Part shown: positions 35,208 through 44,913 of the stretch, piece after piece | Layout: each line of letters starts with the position of its first letter | Position numbering within the stretch: the stretch's first letter is position 1 | DNA from: Acidobacteriota bacterium | GTDB lineage: Bacteria; Acidobacteriota; UBA4820; DSQY01 | Direction of reading: 5' to 3' | Assembly (NCBI GenBank): GCA_040752915.1 | Contig: JBFMHB010000001.1 | Span: 1 to 64,000 of the forward strand | DNA: 64,000 bases | Position numbers and translations under genes: made by a program | The notes under the pieces: model-generated | Database searches by the model: none | Told to the model about the DNA's origin: nothing | What the model saw: the letters and a program-made list of their open reading frames with translations, nothing else

Positions 35208-36470
35208 CTAGCCGACCCGGCCGAAGAGTTTACGAATCTCACCGATGGCCTCGACGAGCCGGTCCACCTCCTCACGGGTGTTGTACAGGTACAAAGAGGC
35301 GCGGAGGGTATTGTCCATGCCGAGGAAGGCCATGAGCGGCTGGGCGCAGTGGTGGCCGGAGCGGACGGCGATGCCGTACCGGTCCAGCAGATTGGCGGCG
35401 TCGTGCGGGTGGGCCTCGGGAAGGTTGAAGGAAAAGACGGCCAGATGATTCCCCTGCCGGTGGCCGTAGAGGAGAAGGCCATCAATTTCCTGCAGGCGGG
35501 ACAAGGCATAGTCTCCCAAATCTTTCTCATATGAGTAAACCTTATCCATGCCCAGAGCCGAGAGGTAGTCCACGGCGGCACCGAGGCCGACGCCCTCGGC
35601 GACGGCGCTGGTACCCGCCTCGTACTTCCAGGGAAGTTCGTTCCAGGTGGACCCTTCGGGCGTCACGGTGGCGATCATATCCCCGCCTGTCAGGAACGGG
35701 GGCATGTCGTGAAGAAGCGCCTTCCGCGCATACAAGAAGCCGATGCCCGTAGGTCCGAGCATCTTGTGGCCCGAGGCCACGAAGAAGTCGCAGTCCAGGG
35801 CCTGCACATCAATGGGCATGTGGGGTACGGACTGGGCTCCGTCCAGAAGAAACAGGGCCCCCGCTTCCCGGGCCATGGATCGGATTTCGTCCACGGGGTT
35901 GATGACGCCCAGAACGTTGCTGGCGTGAACCACGCCGACGAGGCGCGTTCTGGGCGTGATGAGGCGGCGGGCGGCTTCCAGATCCAGGACGCCTTCCGGC
36001 GTGACGGGGATGAACTTCAGTGTGACGCCCAGGCGGTCCCGCACCATCTGCCAGGGAACGATGTTGCTGTGGTGCTCCATCAGCGAGACCACCACCTCGT
36101 CCCCGGGCCGGAGTGTCCCCTGCCCCCACGCCATGGCCACCAGGTTCAAGGCCTCGGTGGCGTTCCGCACGAAGACGATCTCCCGCCAGGACTTGGCGTG
36201 AATGAAGCGGGCCACCTTCTTGTGGGCCTCTTCGTAGGCCACGGTGGACTCGTAGCCGAGGGTGTGGATCGCCCTGTGGATGTTGGCGTTGGACTCATAG
36301 AAAAAGCGCGACATGGCTTCCACGACCTGGCGCGGACGCTGGGTGGTGGCCGCGTTGTCGAAGTAGACCAGGGGCCGGTCGTGAATGCGCCGCTCCAGGA
36401 TGGGAAAGTCGCGCCGCACGGCGTTCACGTTCAAGGCGTTTCCCGAGGGAAGGGCTTGGGCCGTGTTCAC
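35208..36470 (-). CDS. sufS: Cysteine desulfurase SufS
   Basis: 420 residues. PLP enzyme releasing sulfur from cysteine for Fe-S assembly. PLP lysine Lys236 in ASGHKMLGPTG; catalytic Cys375 in RSGHHCAQPLM; group II features include NIHRAIHTLGYEST and EHHSNIVPWQM. The start overlaps the Rieske stop by 4 bp. SufU upstream is the expected sulfur acceptor/transferase partner. Confidence 0.96.
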   Translation of the reverse strand: MNTAQALPSGNALNVNAVRRDFPILERRIHDRPLVYFDNAATTQRPRQVVEAMSRFFYESNANIHRAIHTLGYESTVAYEEAHKKVARFIHAKSWREIVFVRNATEALNLVAMAWGQGTLRPGDEVVVSLMEHHSNIVPWQMVRDRLGVTLKFIPVTPEGVLDLEAARRLITPRTRLVGVVHASNVLGVINPVDEIRSMAREAGALFLLDGAQSVPHMPIDVQALDCDFFVASGHKMLGPTGIGFLYARKALLHDMPPFLTGGDMIATVTPEGSTWNELPWKYEAGTSAVAEGVGLGAAVDYLSALGMDKVYSYEKDLGDYALSRLQEIDGLLLYGHRQGNHLAVFSFNLPEAHPHDAANLLDRYGIAVRSGHHCAQPLMAFLGMDNTLRASLYLYNTREEVDRLVEAIGEIRKLFGRVG

Positions 36471-36784
36471 GGCTTACCTCCTAGGCGGACGTACACCCAA
36501 CCGTCCTCTACCCGAGTGGGGAAAACGGGGACGGGATCCACGGCGGGCATGGACACCGCCTCACCCGTCCGCAGGTCGAAGCGGGCCCCGTGGTGCGGAC
36601 ACACCCAGGTGCCCCCTTCCCGGGCCCCCCCTTCCAGTTCCATGTCCTGATGGCTGCAGAGGTACCCGATCGCGAAGACCTGCTGGCCGTCGCGGACCAA
36701 AAGGATTTCTTCCTCTCCCGCGAGGGCGTAGCCCCCTTCCGGCGGGATTGCTTCCAACTCCATGACCTTCACCCACTCCGCCAT
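36467..36784 (-). CDS. Rieske-type ferredoxin (NirD/BphA3-like)
   Basis: 105 residues. Rieske [2Fe-2S] ligands: Cys43-x-His45 (CSHQ) and Cys62-x-x-His65 (CPHHGARF). Single-domain, without signal peptide, so a cytosolic electron carrier. Rieske proteins of this type are found in some SufD/SufS operons, where they may supply electrons or act as client; role here inferred only. Coupled to sufS by ATGA; 54 bp after sufU. Confidence 0.9.
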   Translation of the reverse strand: MAEWVKVMELEAIPPEGGYALAGEEEILLVRDGQQVFAIGYLCSHQDMELEGGAREGGTWVCPHHGARFDLRTGEAVSMPAVDPVPVFPTRVEDGWVYVRLGGKP

Positions 36785-36838
36785 GAAACGCTCCCTGAAA
36801 TCGTGTCCGGGTTCTGAGGCGCGCCCTGGATGCGGCGC

Positions 36839-37270
36839 TCAATCGTCCTCGTCCTCGCTCCCCGCCGCGTGCCCGTAGACGCCCACCTTGAGGACCTTTA
36901 AAGCCAGGAGGGCGCACTTGAGGCGCATGGGACCGATGGGAATCCCGATGTTCTCCAGCATCTCTTCCCGGGTCATGGCGCGGATGCGCTCCACCGGTTC
37001 ACCCTTCACCATGTCGGTCAGGATGGAGGCGGCCGCCTGGCTGATGATGCAGCCCTTGCCGTGGAACTTGATTTCTTTAACGATATCTCCCTCTATTTTC
37101 AGGGACATTTCGATCTGGTCCCCGCACGAGGGGTTCCCCTCCGAATGGGAGACCGTCGCCCCCTCCACCGTCCCGAAGTTGTGGGGATGGCGATAGTGGT
37201 CCAGGAGGACGTCCATCATGAGGGGATCCACGTCCAGTAACTCGTTGGGATTGGCCGGTTTTTCCATCAT
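36839..37270 (-). CDS. sufU: SufU Fe-S assembly scaffold/sulfur-transfer protein
   Basis: 143 residues. Ligands Cys49 and Asp51 (NPSCGD), Cys74 (GKGCIISQAAAS), Cys119 (RLKCALLALKV) match the SufU/IscU fold with zinc-site Asp. Accepts persulfide from SufS. The start overlaps the sufD stop in an ATGA arrangement. The last ten residues are acidic (GSEDEDD). Confidence 0.93.
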   Translation of the reverse strand: MMEKPANPNELLDVDPLMMDVLLDHYRHPHNFGTVEGATVSHSEGNPSCGDQIEMSLKIEGDIVKEIKFHGKGCIISQAAASILTDMVKGEPVERIRAMTREEMLENIGIPIGPMRLKCALLALKVLKVGVYGHAAGSEDEDD

Positions 37271-38457
37271 CCGAGGCCCACCCTCCTCTCCAGGATCTCG
37301 TCCAGCACTTCCCGGGCCCAGGGATAGGGACTGCGCTCAAAGAGACTCTCCAGAAAGCCCACCACGAGAATTCGGCGGGCCGCCACGGGATCCAGGCCGC
37401 GGCTCTGGAGGTAAAAGATCTGCTCTTCGTCCACCTGCCCCACGCTCGCCGCGTGGGCGGCCTTCACCTCCAGGGCCTTGATCTCGAGTCCCGGAATGGA
37501 ATCGGCGTGGGCCTGGGGCGAGAGGAGAAGAACGTGGTCCGACAGGACGGCCTCCGAATGGTGGGCCTCCTTCTCCATGAGGATGTTGCCCGTGAACACC
37601 GTGCGCGAGGCTTCGGTCCCGACGGCCCGGACCGCCACGTCGCTCCGTCCGTGGTGGGAGGCGAGCCGCACCTGGCTGTCCAGGTCCAAATGCGAAACGC
37701 CCGCGCCGAAGGAGAGGTGGCTCTCGGTCCAGGAGCCGCCGGCCTCGGAAAGGTCGCTCTGGAGCCGGACCACGGTCCACTTGCCGCCCATCCAGGCGGA
37801 GAAGAACTCCACTTCGGCATTCCGCCCCACCTGGACGGAGCCCGACAGATAGTGGTGAACGTTTCCGCCTTCTTGGAGAAGGAAAACCTTCAGCCGGGCG
37901 CCCGGCCCGACGCGGCCGGCGAGGTGGCTCAGGCGGAAGGACGGCTCCCCAGAATCCGGTCTCCAGTGGACCACCAACCCCGCCTCCGCCCCCTCCTCCA
38001 CGTCGAAGAGGAGAGGCTCCAGGACCAGGCCCCCCGGGTTTCCGAGGGTCAGGACAGCAGGCCCGGCCGCTCCCCCGATACGGGGAAAACGAACCAAGGC
38101 TCCCTCCTGCCATCCCGCCAGCAGCAGGTGGTCCCAGGGGCCCCTCGGGGAGGCCAGCTCGTCGAGGATCTCCGGCCGCTTACGGACGGCGTCGGCCAGG
38201 GATGCAACGCGCGGGTCTTCCTGTGCCCCCCCGACGGGAAGGGAGGCGGGCTCGAAGCGCGCGGGCCTCTGAGGAAGGGAGGCCCAGTCCAGGCGCAGGC
38301 GCGAGTACTTTCCGAAGGCCGGCAGCCCCTGGGCAAAAGCCCTGGCGTGCTCGTTCCGCCGGTCCAAGATTCCCCCGGCGGTTCCGGCGGAACCGACCAG
38401 CCTGGCCAGCGCCTCCGTTCCGCCCGCCCAATCCCCTCTCTTGGGCGCGCCGCTCAT
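37267..38457 (-). CDS. sufD: SufD, SufBCD complex subunit
   Basis: 396 residues. SUF_FeS core of beta-helix repeats; C-terminal [45 protein letters not shown] is the conserved SufB/SufD signature. N-terminal half diverges from E. coli SufD (helical, then [16 protein letters not shown]). Forms a heterodimer with SufB that carries the nascent cluster. ATGA overlaps on both sides (sufB, sufU). Confidence 0.94.
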   Translation of the reverse strand: MSGAPKRGDWAGGTEALARLVGSAGTAGGILDRRNEHARAFAQGLPAFGKYSRLRLDWASLPQRPARFEPASLPVGGAQEDPRVASLADAVRKRPEILDELASPRGPWDHLLLAGWQEGALVRFPRIGGAAGPAVLTLGNPGGLVLEPLLFDVEEGAEAGLVVHWRPDSGEPSFRLSHLAGRVGPGARLKVFLLQEGGNVHHYLSGSVQVGRNAEVEFFSAWMGGKWTVVRLQSDLSEAGGSWTESHLSFGAGVSHLDLDSQVRLASHHGRSDVAVRAVGTEASRTVFTGNILMEKEAHHSEAVLSDHVLLLSPQAHADSIPGLEIKALEVKAAHAASVGQVDEEQIFYLQSRGLDPVAARRILVVGFLESLFERSPYPWAREVLDEILERRVGLG

Positions 38458-39860
38458 CCGACGGATCCTTCCATCTCGAGCTGGATCAGCCTGTTGAGTT
38501 CGATGGCGTACTCCATCGGGAGCTCCTTGGCGAAGGGGGCGATGAATCCCTGCACGATCATGGCCATGGCATCGGACTCGGAGAGACCCCGGGACATCAG
38601 ATAGAAGATCTGGTCGTCGCTGATCTTGCCCACCGTGGCCTCGTGGGCGATGGTGACCCTATCCTCGCCGATCTCCATGGTCGGATAGGTATCCGATCGG
38701 CTTTCCTCGTTGAGCATGAGGGCGTCGCATTTCACGCTGGCCTTTACACCCACGGCGCCCTTGGCGACTTTGAGCAGGCCCCGGTAGCTCGTCCGCCCCG
38801 ATCCCCGGCTGATGGATTTGCTGGTGATCGTCGAGGAGGTGTTGGGGGCCTTGTGGATGATCTTGGCGCCCGCGTCCTGGTGCTGGCCGTCGGCGGCGAA
38901 GGCCACGGAGAGGATGTTGCCGGTGGCGCCCTCTCCGACCAGGTAGATGGAGGGATACTTCATGGTGAGTTTGGAGCCCATGTTCCCGTCCACCCACTCC
39001 ATGGTGGCCCCCTCGTGGGCGATGGACCGCTGGGTCACCAGGTTGTAGATATTGTGCGCCCAGTTCTGAATCGTGGTGTAGCGCATCTGCGCGTTCCGGT
39101 GCACGAAGATCTCGATGACCCCCGTGTGGAGCGACTTGGAGCTGTACTGAGGGGCGGTGCATCCCTCGATGTAGTGCAGTCGGGCCCCTTCGTCGGCGAT
39201 GATGATGGTCCTCTCGAACTGGCCCATGTTCTGGGAGTTGATGCGAAAGTAGGCCTGGAGAGGCACGTCGAGTTGAACGCCCTTGGGCACGTAGATAAAG
39301 GACCCGCCGGACCAGCAGGCCGTGTTGAGCGCCGCGAACTTGTTATCCTCCGGGGGAACCAGGGTCGCGAAGTACTGTCGGAAAAGCTCCGGGTGCTCGC
39401 GAAGGCCCGACTCCGTATCCAGGAAGATCACGCCCTTCTTGGCCAAATCCTCCTGGATCGAGTGGTAGACCATCTCGGACTCGTATTGCGCGCCCACGCC
39501 GGCCAGGAACTTCTTTTCCGCTTCGGGAATCCCGAGCCGGTCGAAGGTCTTCCGGATGTTTTCCGGAACGTCCTCCCAGGCGTCCTCCCGCTTGTCGGTT
39601 GGCTTGATGTAGTAGGTGTACGCGTCGAAATCCATGTCCGACAGGTCACCGCCCCAGGCGGGCATGGGTTTCCTGAGAAACACGTCGAAGGCGTGGAGGC
39701 GGATGTCGGTCATCCACTTGGGCTCGTTCTTGTGCCGGGAGATGTCGAGGACCGTCTCCCGCGTCAGGCCCTTGGCGGACCGGTAGACCGCCACCTCCGG
39801 GTCCCGGAAATCGAAGCGCCCCTGGTCCAGATCCAGCGCGCTCTGTGCTCTTTCGTTCAT
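38454..39860 (-). CDS. sufB: SufB, Fe-S scaffold subunit
   Basis: 468 residues, near the usual length. Conserved blocks: [55 protein letters not shown] and the C-terminal [22 protein letters not shown]. SufB holds the cluster-forming surface with SufD and SufC. Starts 22 bp after sufC. Confidence 0.97.
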   Translation of the reverse strand: MNERAQSALDLDQGRFDFRDPEVAVYRSAKGLTRETVLDISRHKNEPKWMTDIRLHAFDVFLRKPMPAWGGDLSDMDFDAYTYYIKPTDKREDAWEDVPENIRKTFDRLGIPEAEKKFLAGVGAQYESEMVYHSIQEDLAKKGVIFLDTESGLREHPELFRQYFATLVPPEDNKFAALNTACWSGGSFIYVPKGVQLDVPLQAYFRINSQNMGQFERTIIIADEGARLHYIEGCTAPQYSSKSLHTGVIEIFVHRNAQMRYTTIQNWAHNIYNLVTQRSIAHEGATMEWVDGNMGSKLTMKYPSIYLVGEGATGNILSVAFAADGQHQDAGAKIIHKAPNTSSTITSKSISRGSGRTSYRGLLKVAKGAVGVKASVKCDALMLNEESRSDTYPTMEIGEDRVTIAHEATVGKISDDQIFYLMSRGLSESDAMAMIVQGFIAPFAKELPMEYAIELNRLIQLEMEGSVG

Positions 39861-39882
39861 CGGACCCTCCTTGAGAGGGAAC

Positions 39883-40671
39883 TCAGTTGGCGTTGTACTC
39901 CTTGAGGATCCAGTCGTATCCCTTCTGCTCCAGTTCCCGGGCGAGTTCGATGCCCCTGGAACACAGAACCCGGCCGCCGGCCATCACGTGGACGCGGTCC
40001 GGATTCAGGTAGTCCAGAATCCGGGGATAGTGGGTGATGATGAGGGCTGAAAACTCCGGCCCCTTCATTCCATTGATGGCCTGGGCGACCACTTTCGTGG
40101 AGTCGATGTCCAGGCCCGAATCGATCTCGTCCATGATGACCATCCGCGGGTTCAGGAGCTGCATTTGGGAAATCTCCAGGCGTTTCTTCTCCCCTCCCGA
40201 GGCCCCCACGTTCAGATGGCGCTGGGCGAACTCGGGGGACATCTTCAGCCCCTCCAAGGAAGCCGTCATCCTCTTCCGGAAGGCCACCACGGCCTTCGGA
40301 TCCTTCTTCGGCGGGCCGCCGTTGTTTCCGACATCCTGCTGTCTGGCCTGGTGGGCGTTCCAGAGGAAGTGGGCGAAGGTGACCCCCGGGACCTCCACGG
40401 GATGCTGGTAAGCCAGGAAAAGGCCGTTCCTGGACCGCTCGTGGACCTTCATGGTCAGGAGTGAATCCCCGAAGAGATACACCTCGCCGCCCAGAACGGT
40501 GTACCGGGGATGGCCCATGAGCGTGTGGGCCAGGGTGCTCTTTCCGCTTCCGTTGGGCCCCATGATGACGTGGACCTCCCCCTTGGGGATGGCCAGGTTG
40601 AGCCCCTTCAGAATCTCCTTGTCTTCGACCGCGGCGCGCAGGTCGCGCACCTCAAGCGCCAGCTCGGGCAT
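39883..40671 (-). CDS. sufC: SufC, ATPase of the SufBCD complex
   Basis: 262 residues. Walker [10 protein letters not shown], signature [15 protein letters not shown], Walker [12 protein letters not shown], followed by [11 protein letters not shown]. Soluble ABC-type ATPase driving SufB-SufD conformational change. The ATG at 40671 has AGAGGAGGGG upstream and overlaps the end of the regulator gene by 20 bp. Confidence 0.97.
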   Translation of the reverse strand: MPELALEVRDLRAAVEDKEILKGLNLAIPKGEVHVIMGPNGSGKSTLAHTLMGHPRYTVLGGEVYLFGDSLLTMKVHERSRNGLFLAYQHPVEVPGVTFAHFLWNAHQARQQDVGNNGGPPKKDPKAVVAFRKRMTASLEGLKMSPEFAQRHLNVGASGGEKKRLEISQMQLLNPRMVIMDEIDSGLDIDSTKVVAQAINGMKGPEFSALIITHYPRILDYLNPDRVHVMAGGRVLCSRGIELARELEQKGYDWILKEYNAN

Positions 40672-41119
40672 ATCGCCCCTCCTCTGGAGATACGGGATCG
40701 GATCCGTTCGAATGGGGGGAATCGGTGACGAGGTCGCGGAGGGTCGTCTCGACGAAAATGTCCTCCACGGCCTTTCGAAGACGCGTCCATACGGCGGCCT
40801 GGGCGCACTTCGTCAAGAAGGCGCAATCCTTGGCCCCGTCCATGCACGCCACAAGGCGCATCCGGCCTTCCATGGCCTCGTACACCATCATCAGCGTGAT
40901 TTCGTTTGGAGGAAGCCGAAGACGGTACCCTCCTTCTCGGCCGAGTGTGGAGGAGACCAGGCCGGCCCGAACCAGATTGCGCATGACCTTGGCCAGGTAC
41001 GAGAGGGGCACCTTCTGGCTCAGGGAGATGGCTCGTAGTTCGGCCGAGGCTCCCTCGGGAAGCCGGCCCAGGTGAACGAGGCTCCGTACGGCGTAATCGA
41101 AGCCCTTGCTCAACTGCAT
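40652..41119 (-). CDS. Rrf2/IscR-type transcriptional regulator
   Basis: 155 residues. Winged-helix domain (about 1-75) with LSKGFDYAVRSLVHL and the recognition helix region LSYLAKVMRNLVRAGLVSSTLGREGGYRL. Three cysteines (Cys92, Cys99, Cys105) fit an IscR-like Fe-S ligand loop, so it probably senses cluster status and controls the suf operon it heads. SufR is an alternative name, but SufR belongs to another family. AAAGGAGG precedes the ATG, and a perfect palindrome lies 15 bp upstream. Confidence 0.9.
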   Translation of the reverse strand: MQLSKGFDYAVRSLVHLGRLPEGASAELRAISLSQKVPLSYLAKVMRNLVRAGLVSSTLGREGGYRLRLPPNEITLMMVYEAMEGRMRLVACMDGAKDCAFLTKCAQAAVWTRLRKAVEDIFVETTLRDLVTDSPHSNGSDPVSPEEGRYARAGA

Positions 41120-41134
41120 GGTGCCCGCCTCCTT

Positions 41135-41155
41135 TGTGGAGTAAATGACTCCACA
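41135..41155. promoter_or_regulatory. Candidate Rrf2 operator palindrome
   Basis: A perfect inverted repeat TGTGGAGT - 5 nt (AAATG) - ACTCCACA lies 15 bp upstream of the rrf2 ATG, immediately outside its ribosome binding site. A wider partial symmetry (ATGACT ... AGTCAT on the minus strand) overlaps. A self-bound autoregulatory site is a reasonable inference. Confidence 0.6.
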
Positions 41156-41262
41156 TTTAAGTCATAAAGGTACCACTTCACTCAAGGCCCTGTCAACTCT
41201 TCCTCCCTGGAGCAGGAAGAAGGGGTGTGGTACACTTCATGAACAACCCGGGGAGGGGTTTT

Positions 41263-42828
41263 ATGCGTTATCAGACCTCGGGGTATCGATTCACCCGGTA
41301 CCTTCTCACCTCCATCAAGCGCCGCATCCGGGAGGTGATTGGCCCGGAAGACGATGAGATCCAGGACTACTACGCCCATTACAAACGAGAGCTGAAGACC
41401 GCCCGGGCTACGCCCATCGAGCGGCAGGAATTCGTCTCCCAGGCCGGACGCCGTTGGGTAACCCTCGTGGGAGATTTCCACACGCTGGAGCACGCGCAGA
41501 AGAGCTACGTGCATCTTCTGGAAGACCTCTCCCTCCGCAAGACGCGCCCCATCCTCGCCCTGGAAATGGCCCATGCCCATCAGGACGTCCCGCTCCTGCG
41601 CTTCACGAGAGGGGCCCTCGAAGAAACGGACTTTCTAGAGAGCATCCGGTACTTCGAGAATTGGGGCTTCAATTTTCATCACTACCGCCCGATCTTCGAG
41701 CACGCCCGGAAGCACCGCCTGGCCATCCACGGGCTCAACAAGGACGGTTCCCTTTCGGAGCGGGACCGGTTCATGGCCTACCGGATCCGCCACCTTTGCG
41801 CACGCTACCCCGATCAGCCTCTGCTCGTGCTCGTGGGCGATCTGCACCTGGCCTCCCCCCACCTCCCCCGCGCCCTGGCCGCCCTGGGCATCGCGCCTCT
41901 CGTGCTCCTCCAAAACAGCGAGTCCATTTACATGCGGAGGCTGAAGCGCAACCAGGAACCCACCGGCTGGTTCTCCCTCGGCCGGGACCGGTTTCTTTTC
42001 AACAACACTCCTCCCACGGTCAAAATGCAGACGTATCTCACCTGGCTGGAGCATGGGGGGGAGGCGCTTCTCGCGTTGTACGGCTTTTGCAGCGCGGGGG
42101 TGGACCCGGACGGCGAGGTCGAACTTGCGGATACGGTTCAAAGATACATCCGAGCCCTCCACGACCTCTTCGGTTTGCGCAACAAACCCGATGATGATTA
42201 TCAGGTATTCACGTTCAAGTCCCTTGAGTTCTTGAATGATTCATACTTCAGAAGGCCGCCCGGACTGTACTTCGCTCGGCTGGTCCGGGAGGGGTACTCC
42301 ATCTATACCCCGAAGGGGCAGACCATCTACGTCCCCATGATGGACCTGAACCGCACCGTGGAAGAGGCGATGCACTACCTCATGCGGTGTGAACTGGCCA
42401 CGGGGCAATCGCTTCGCGACTTCCTGGACCGGGTCCACTATTTCGCGTGCGGATTCCTGGCCTCGCGCCTCATCAATCCCAACCGCCACACCCCTTCCTG
42501 GGACGAGATGCGCGACCGCCTTGCCAAGATCCGGGCCGCCGCGAGCGGCAAGCAGAAGAAGAAGCTCGCAGGCCAGGAGGCGGCCTACGAATCCGCCCTG
42601 CGATTCTGGGAAATCCGGAAGCGATCGGGGCGCTGGTCTCGGGAGGAAATCGAACCGATCCTGAAATCGGATTTGGAGACGGTCTTCGCCGTATCCAGGC
42701 AGGTGGGCTACTCGGTGGGGGCCGCCCTGTACGAGGCCTACGACCGGGGGGACTTGTCCGGGGCGAACCTGCGGCGCTACGCCTTTCAGCAGCGGGACCC
42801 GTTTTTCCTCACGGACCGGGACGCCTGA
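41263..42828 (+). CDS. ChaN-like (haem-binding uptake / DUF399) protein
   Basis: 521 residues from the ATG at 41263, with GGGAGGGG upstream; an ATG at 41239 is an alternative. The ChaN core is visible as WVTLVGDFHTLEHAQKSYVHLLEDL, ILALEMAHAHQDVPLL, DFLESIRYFENWGFNFHHYRPIF and LLVLVGDLHLASPHLPRAL. ChaN binds haem in some bacteria; the second half (about 250-521) is an extension of unknown fold (FLNDSYFRRPPGLYFARLVREGYSIYTPKGQ). No signal peptide is seen, unlike periplasmic ChaN. Divergent from the suf operon, so haem and Fe-S genes share a gap, a contextual hint only. Confidence 0.75.
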   Translation: MRYQTSGYRFTRYLLTSIKRRIREVIGPEDDEIQDYYAHYKRELKTARATPIERQEFVSQAGRRWVTLVGDFHTLEHAQKSYVHLLEDLSLRKTRPILALEMAHAHQDVPLLRFTRGALEETDFLESIRYFENWGFNFHHYRPIFEHARKHRLAIHGLNKDGSLSERDRFMAYRIRHLCARYPDQPLLVLVGDLHLASPHLPRALAALGIAPLVLLQNSESIYMRRLKRNQEPTGWFSLGRDRFLFNNTPPTVKMQTYLTWLEHGGEALLALYGFCSAGVDPDGEVELADTVQRYIRALHDLFGLRNKPDDDYQVFTFKSLEFLNDSYFRRPPGLYFARLVREGYSIYTPKGQTIYVPMMDLNRTVEEAMHYLMRCELATGQSLRDFLDRVHYFACGFLASRLINPNRHTPSWDEMRDRLAKIRAAASGKQKKKLAGQEAAYESALRFWEIRKRSGRWSREEIEPILKSDLETVFAVSRQVGYSVGAALYEAYDRGDLSGANLRRYAFQQRDPFFLTDRDA

Positions 42829-43816
42829 GGGGCTCCAGGACCAGCCGCAGGAGGTACGCCTCCCCACCGATTTCCACAGCAAGCGTGAGAGGCTCCCCGA
42901 CCACCAAACGGACGCCGGAAGGAACGCCTGGGGCCTTTTCTGGCTCGTTCTTTCCGAGAGCGGGCGGAGCCTCGAAACCCGGCGGCTCCAGGACCTCCTC
43001 CAGTTCGACCGCTTCGCCGGCGGGAGGCAGATCCCCCCAGCCCCCGTCCACGAGCGGGGAGGCCTCACCTTTCTCGTCCACGAAGAGGATCTCGGCCGAA
43101 TCCTCCCGCCTCTCCGCAGGAGGAAGCGCGAGCGCCAGGGGATCCGTCGCGTCCGCTTCGGCAAGCAGCTCGGGGCTGTCGGGGAACAGCATGTCCGCCG
43201 CCGGAAGGACCTGCTGGATGTAGGACTCCATGGGGCGGGAGAACAGCCGCCTGAGCACGAGCGCGCACACCGCTTTGAAGGTGTCCTCGACGCCCACGCC
43301 CTCCTTCGCGACGGCCTCGAAAAACGGCCGGTTGTCCGGGTTCAGGTCTCGGTCCATTTCCTCCAGCGAGAGGAGGTCCTTGAGATCGCGCTTGTTGTAC
43401 TGGAGGACGCAGGGCACTTCGGCGGGGTCCAGGCCGTGCGAGGCGAGGTGTTCTTCCAATTGACGCCTGGACTGGAGATTGGCCTCGGCCATGCTCCGCT
43501 GGCTGTCGGCCACGAAGACGATGCCGTCGGCGCCGCGGATGACCTTCCTGCGCGTCTCTTCGTAGAAGACCTGCCCCGGAACGGTATAGAGCTGGAGCCG
43601 GACGCGCACCTCCTTCACCTTCCCGATTTCCAGCGGGAGGAAATCGAAGAACAGAGTGCGGTCCGCTTCGCTGGGGACGCTGATGAGCCGCCCGCGGCTC
43701 CCCTCCTCCAGGTTTTCGTAGAGGTAGTTCAGGTTGGAGGTCTTGCCGCTGAGTCCCGGACCGCAATAGACGATTTTTACCGTGAGTTCACGGAGGGAAG
43801 GATCGTAGAGCGCCAT
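42809..43816 (-). CDS. MglA-type small GTPase with C-terminal extension
   Basis: 335 residues. The GTPase domain (about 1-200) has the MglA-like P-loop YCGPGLSGKTSNLNYL, switch-region DRTLFFDFLPL, G3-like LYTVPGQVFYEETRRKVIRGADGIVFVADS and NKRD for guanine specificity. MglA proteins set cell polarity and motility. Residues 215-335 are a variable acidic/Pro-rich extension ending in a small beta segment (VGEPLTLAVEIGGEAYLLRLVLEPLRR). No MglB neighbour. Overlaps the ChaN-like gene by 20 bp in convergent fashion; lies 21 bp after the STAS gene. Confidence 0.85.
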   Translation of the reverse strand: MALYDPSLRELTVKIVYCGPGLSGKTSNLNYLYENLEEGSRGRLISVPSEADRTLFFDFLPLEIGKVKEVRVRLQLYTVPGQVFYEETRRKVIRGADGIVFVADSQRSMAEANLQSRRQLEEHLASHGLDPAEVPCVLQYNKRDLKDLLSLEEMDRDLNPDNRPFFEAVAKEGVGVEDTFKAVCALVLRRLFSRPMESYIQQVLPAADMLFPDSPELLAEADATDPLALALPPAERREDSAEILFVDEKGEASPLVDGGWGDLPPAGEAVELEEVLEPPGFEAPPALGKNEPEKAPGVPSGVRLVVGEPLTLAVEIGGEAYLLRLVLEPLRRPGP

Positions 43817-43837
43817 CTCAGGCCCCCGGCACGACGG

Positions 43838-44185
43838 TCAGCTCAACGCTTCTTCCAGGGCCTGCTCTTCGGAGGCGTAGGCCTTGAAAACCTCGTTCAG
43901 GCGCGTGAGTTCAAGCAGTTTGACGATCGTCTGGCTGGGCCTCACGAGTTTGAGGCGCTTGCCCGTGTCCGCGAAACGCGTGAGATACCCCACCAGCTCC
44001 CCCAGCCCGGTGGAGTCCATGTAGTTGATGTTCTCCATGTTGAGGACCACGCACTCCACGGAGGGTTCGGCGAGCAGGCGCGCCAGTTCGTCGCTCAGGT
44101 GCTCGGCCGATTCCCCCAGGCTGATCTCCCCCGTGATGTCCAGAATGATGACGCTGTTGTCCAGCGCCTTCTTGACGATCTTCAT
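43838..44185 (-). CDS. STAS-domain anti-sigma factor antagonist-like protein
   Basis: 115 residues from the ATG at 44185 with GGAGGAAGG upstream. STAS fold of the SpoIIAA type: VIILDITGEISLGESAEHL, VVLNMENINYMDSTGLGELVGYL with the phosphorylatable Ser/Thr of DSTGLG, and LVRPSQTIVKLLELTRLNEVF. Usually binds and releases an anti-sigma or signalling partner depending on phosphorylation. Partner kinase not in window. Part of a three-gene unit with the coiled-coil and MglA genes. Confidence 0.9.
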   Translation of the reverse strand: MKIVKKALDNSVIILDITGEISLGESAEHLSDELARLLAEPSVECVVLNMENINYMDSTGLGELVGYLTRFADTGKRLKLVRPSQTIVKLLELTRLNEVFKAYASEEQALEEALS

Positions 44186-44913
44186 GACCCCCCTTCCTCC
44201 CCGGGTCGTTCCAGGGCGAACGCTCCCGTCAGCGGCTGCCCGGAGGTAACGTCGTAACTGTACCACGATCCCTTCACCGATTGGCGATCCCGAGAGAGCG
44301 TCCCTTCGAGGCGGCCCATCCGACCGTACCGGGCGTCGATTCGCTCGAGGACGAGGATGTTGTTCACAAAGGTCCCCTGCACGCTTCCCGCCTGCCCGTT
44401 CTCGAAGCGGTAGTCGCCCGTGACCAGGGTCCCGTTCTGTGTGAGGATCACGTCTCCCTTGATCCCCATGGGGAGCATGGAAAGGGCCCAGCGGCCGTCC
44501 AGGACCTGCAGGTCCTCCTGAAGCTCGGCGCGTGTGCGCTCGGCTTCCTGCCTCATCAGGGCCATCTCGTTGTACCATCCCGCGATCTGCCGCAGGACCA
44601 GGTACCGCTCTCTCTCGGCCATCTCCCGCTTTTCGGCATTCTTCAGAAGCGCCTGGGCCTGATCGGCGCCCCGAGAATCGGGGTTCTGGAGGACCTGTGA
44701 ATCGGCCGTCGTCCACTCCTGGATCTGCGTCTCGATCTCGGCCAGCCGGGCCCATGACTGGGTCACCAAGGCGCGCTTTTCCGCCAGGAGAATTTCCAGC
44801 GTGATGAGGCGCGCCCGCCGGGCGTCCCGCGCCGCGTCCGCGGTAAGGGCCGCGATCCAGGCAAAAGACGCCGCGACCGCCACGACCACCGAAGCCATCC
44901 GTCGGTATCTCAT
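44182..44913 (-). CDS. Secreted/membrane-anchored coiled-coil protein
   Basis: 243 residues. N-terminal hydrophobic segment (MASVVVAVAASFAWIAALTADA) serves as signal or anchor. Residues 30-140 are strongly helical coiled coil (LLAEKRALVTQSWARLAEIETQIQEW). Residues 140-243 form a beta-rich domain (GDVILTQNGTLVTGDYRFENGQAGSVQGTFVNNILVLERID). Family not recognised. Its stop overlaps the STAS start (ATGA), so the trio coiled-coil, STAS, MglA is one operon. Confidence 0.7.
   Translation of the reverse strand: MRYRRMASVVVAVAASFAWIAALTADAARDARRARLITLEILLAEKRALVTQSWARLAEIETQIQEWTTADSQVLQNPDSRGADQAQALLKNAEKREMAERERYLVLRQIAGWYNEMALMRQEAERTRAELQEDLQVLDGRWALSMLPMGIKGDVILTQNGTLVTGDYRFENGQAGSVQGTFVNNILVLERIDARYGRMGRLEGTLSRDRQSVKGSWYSYDVTSGQPLTGAFALERPGEEGGS

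Noticed and set aside
38202-39905. Long antisense frame across sufB/sufD
   Set aside because: Mirrors GC-rich codon usage; sufB and sufD have clear homology on the other strand.
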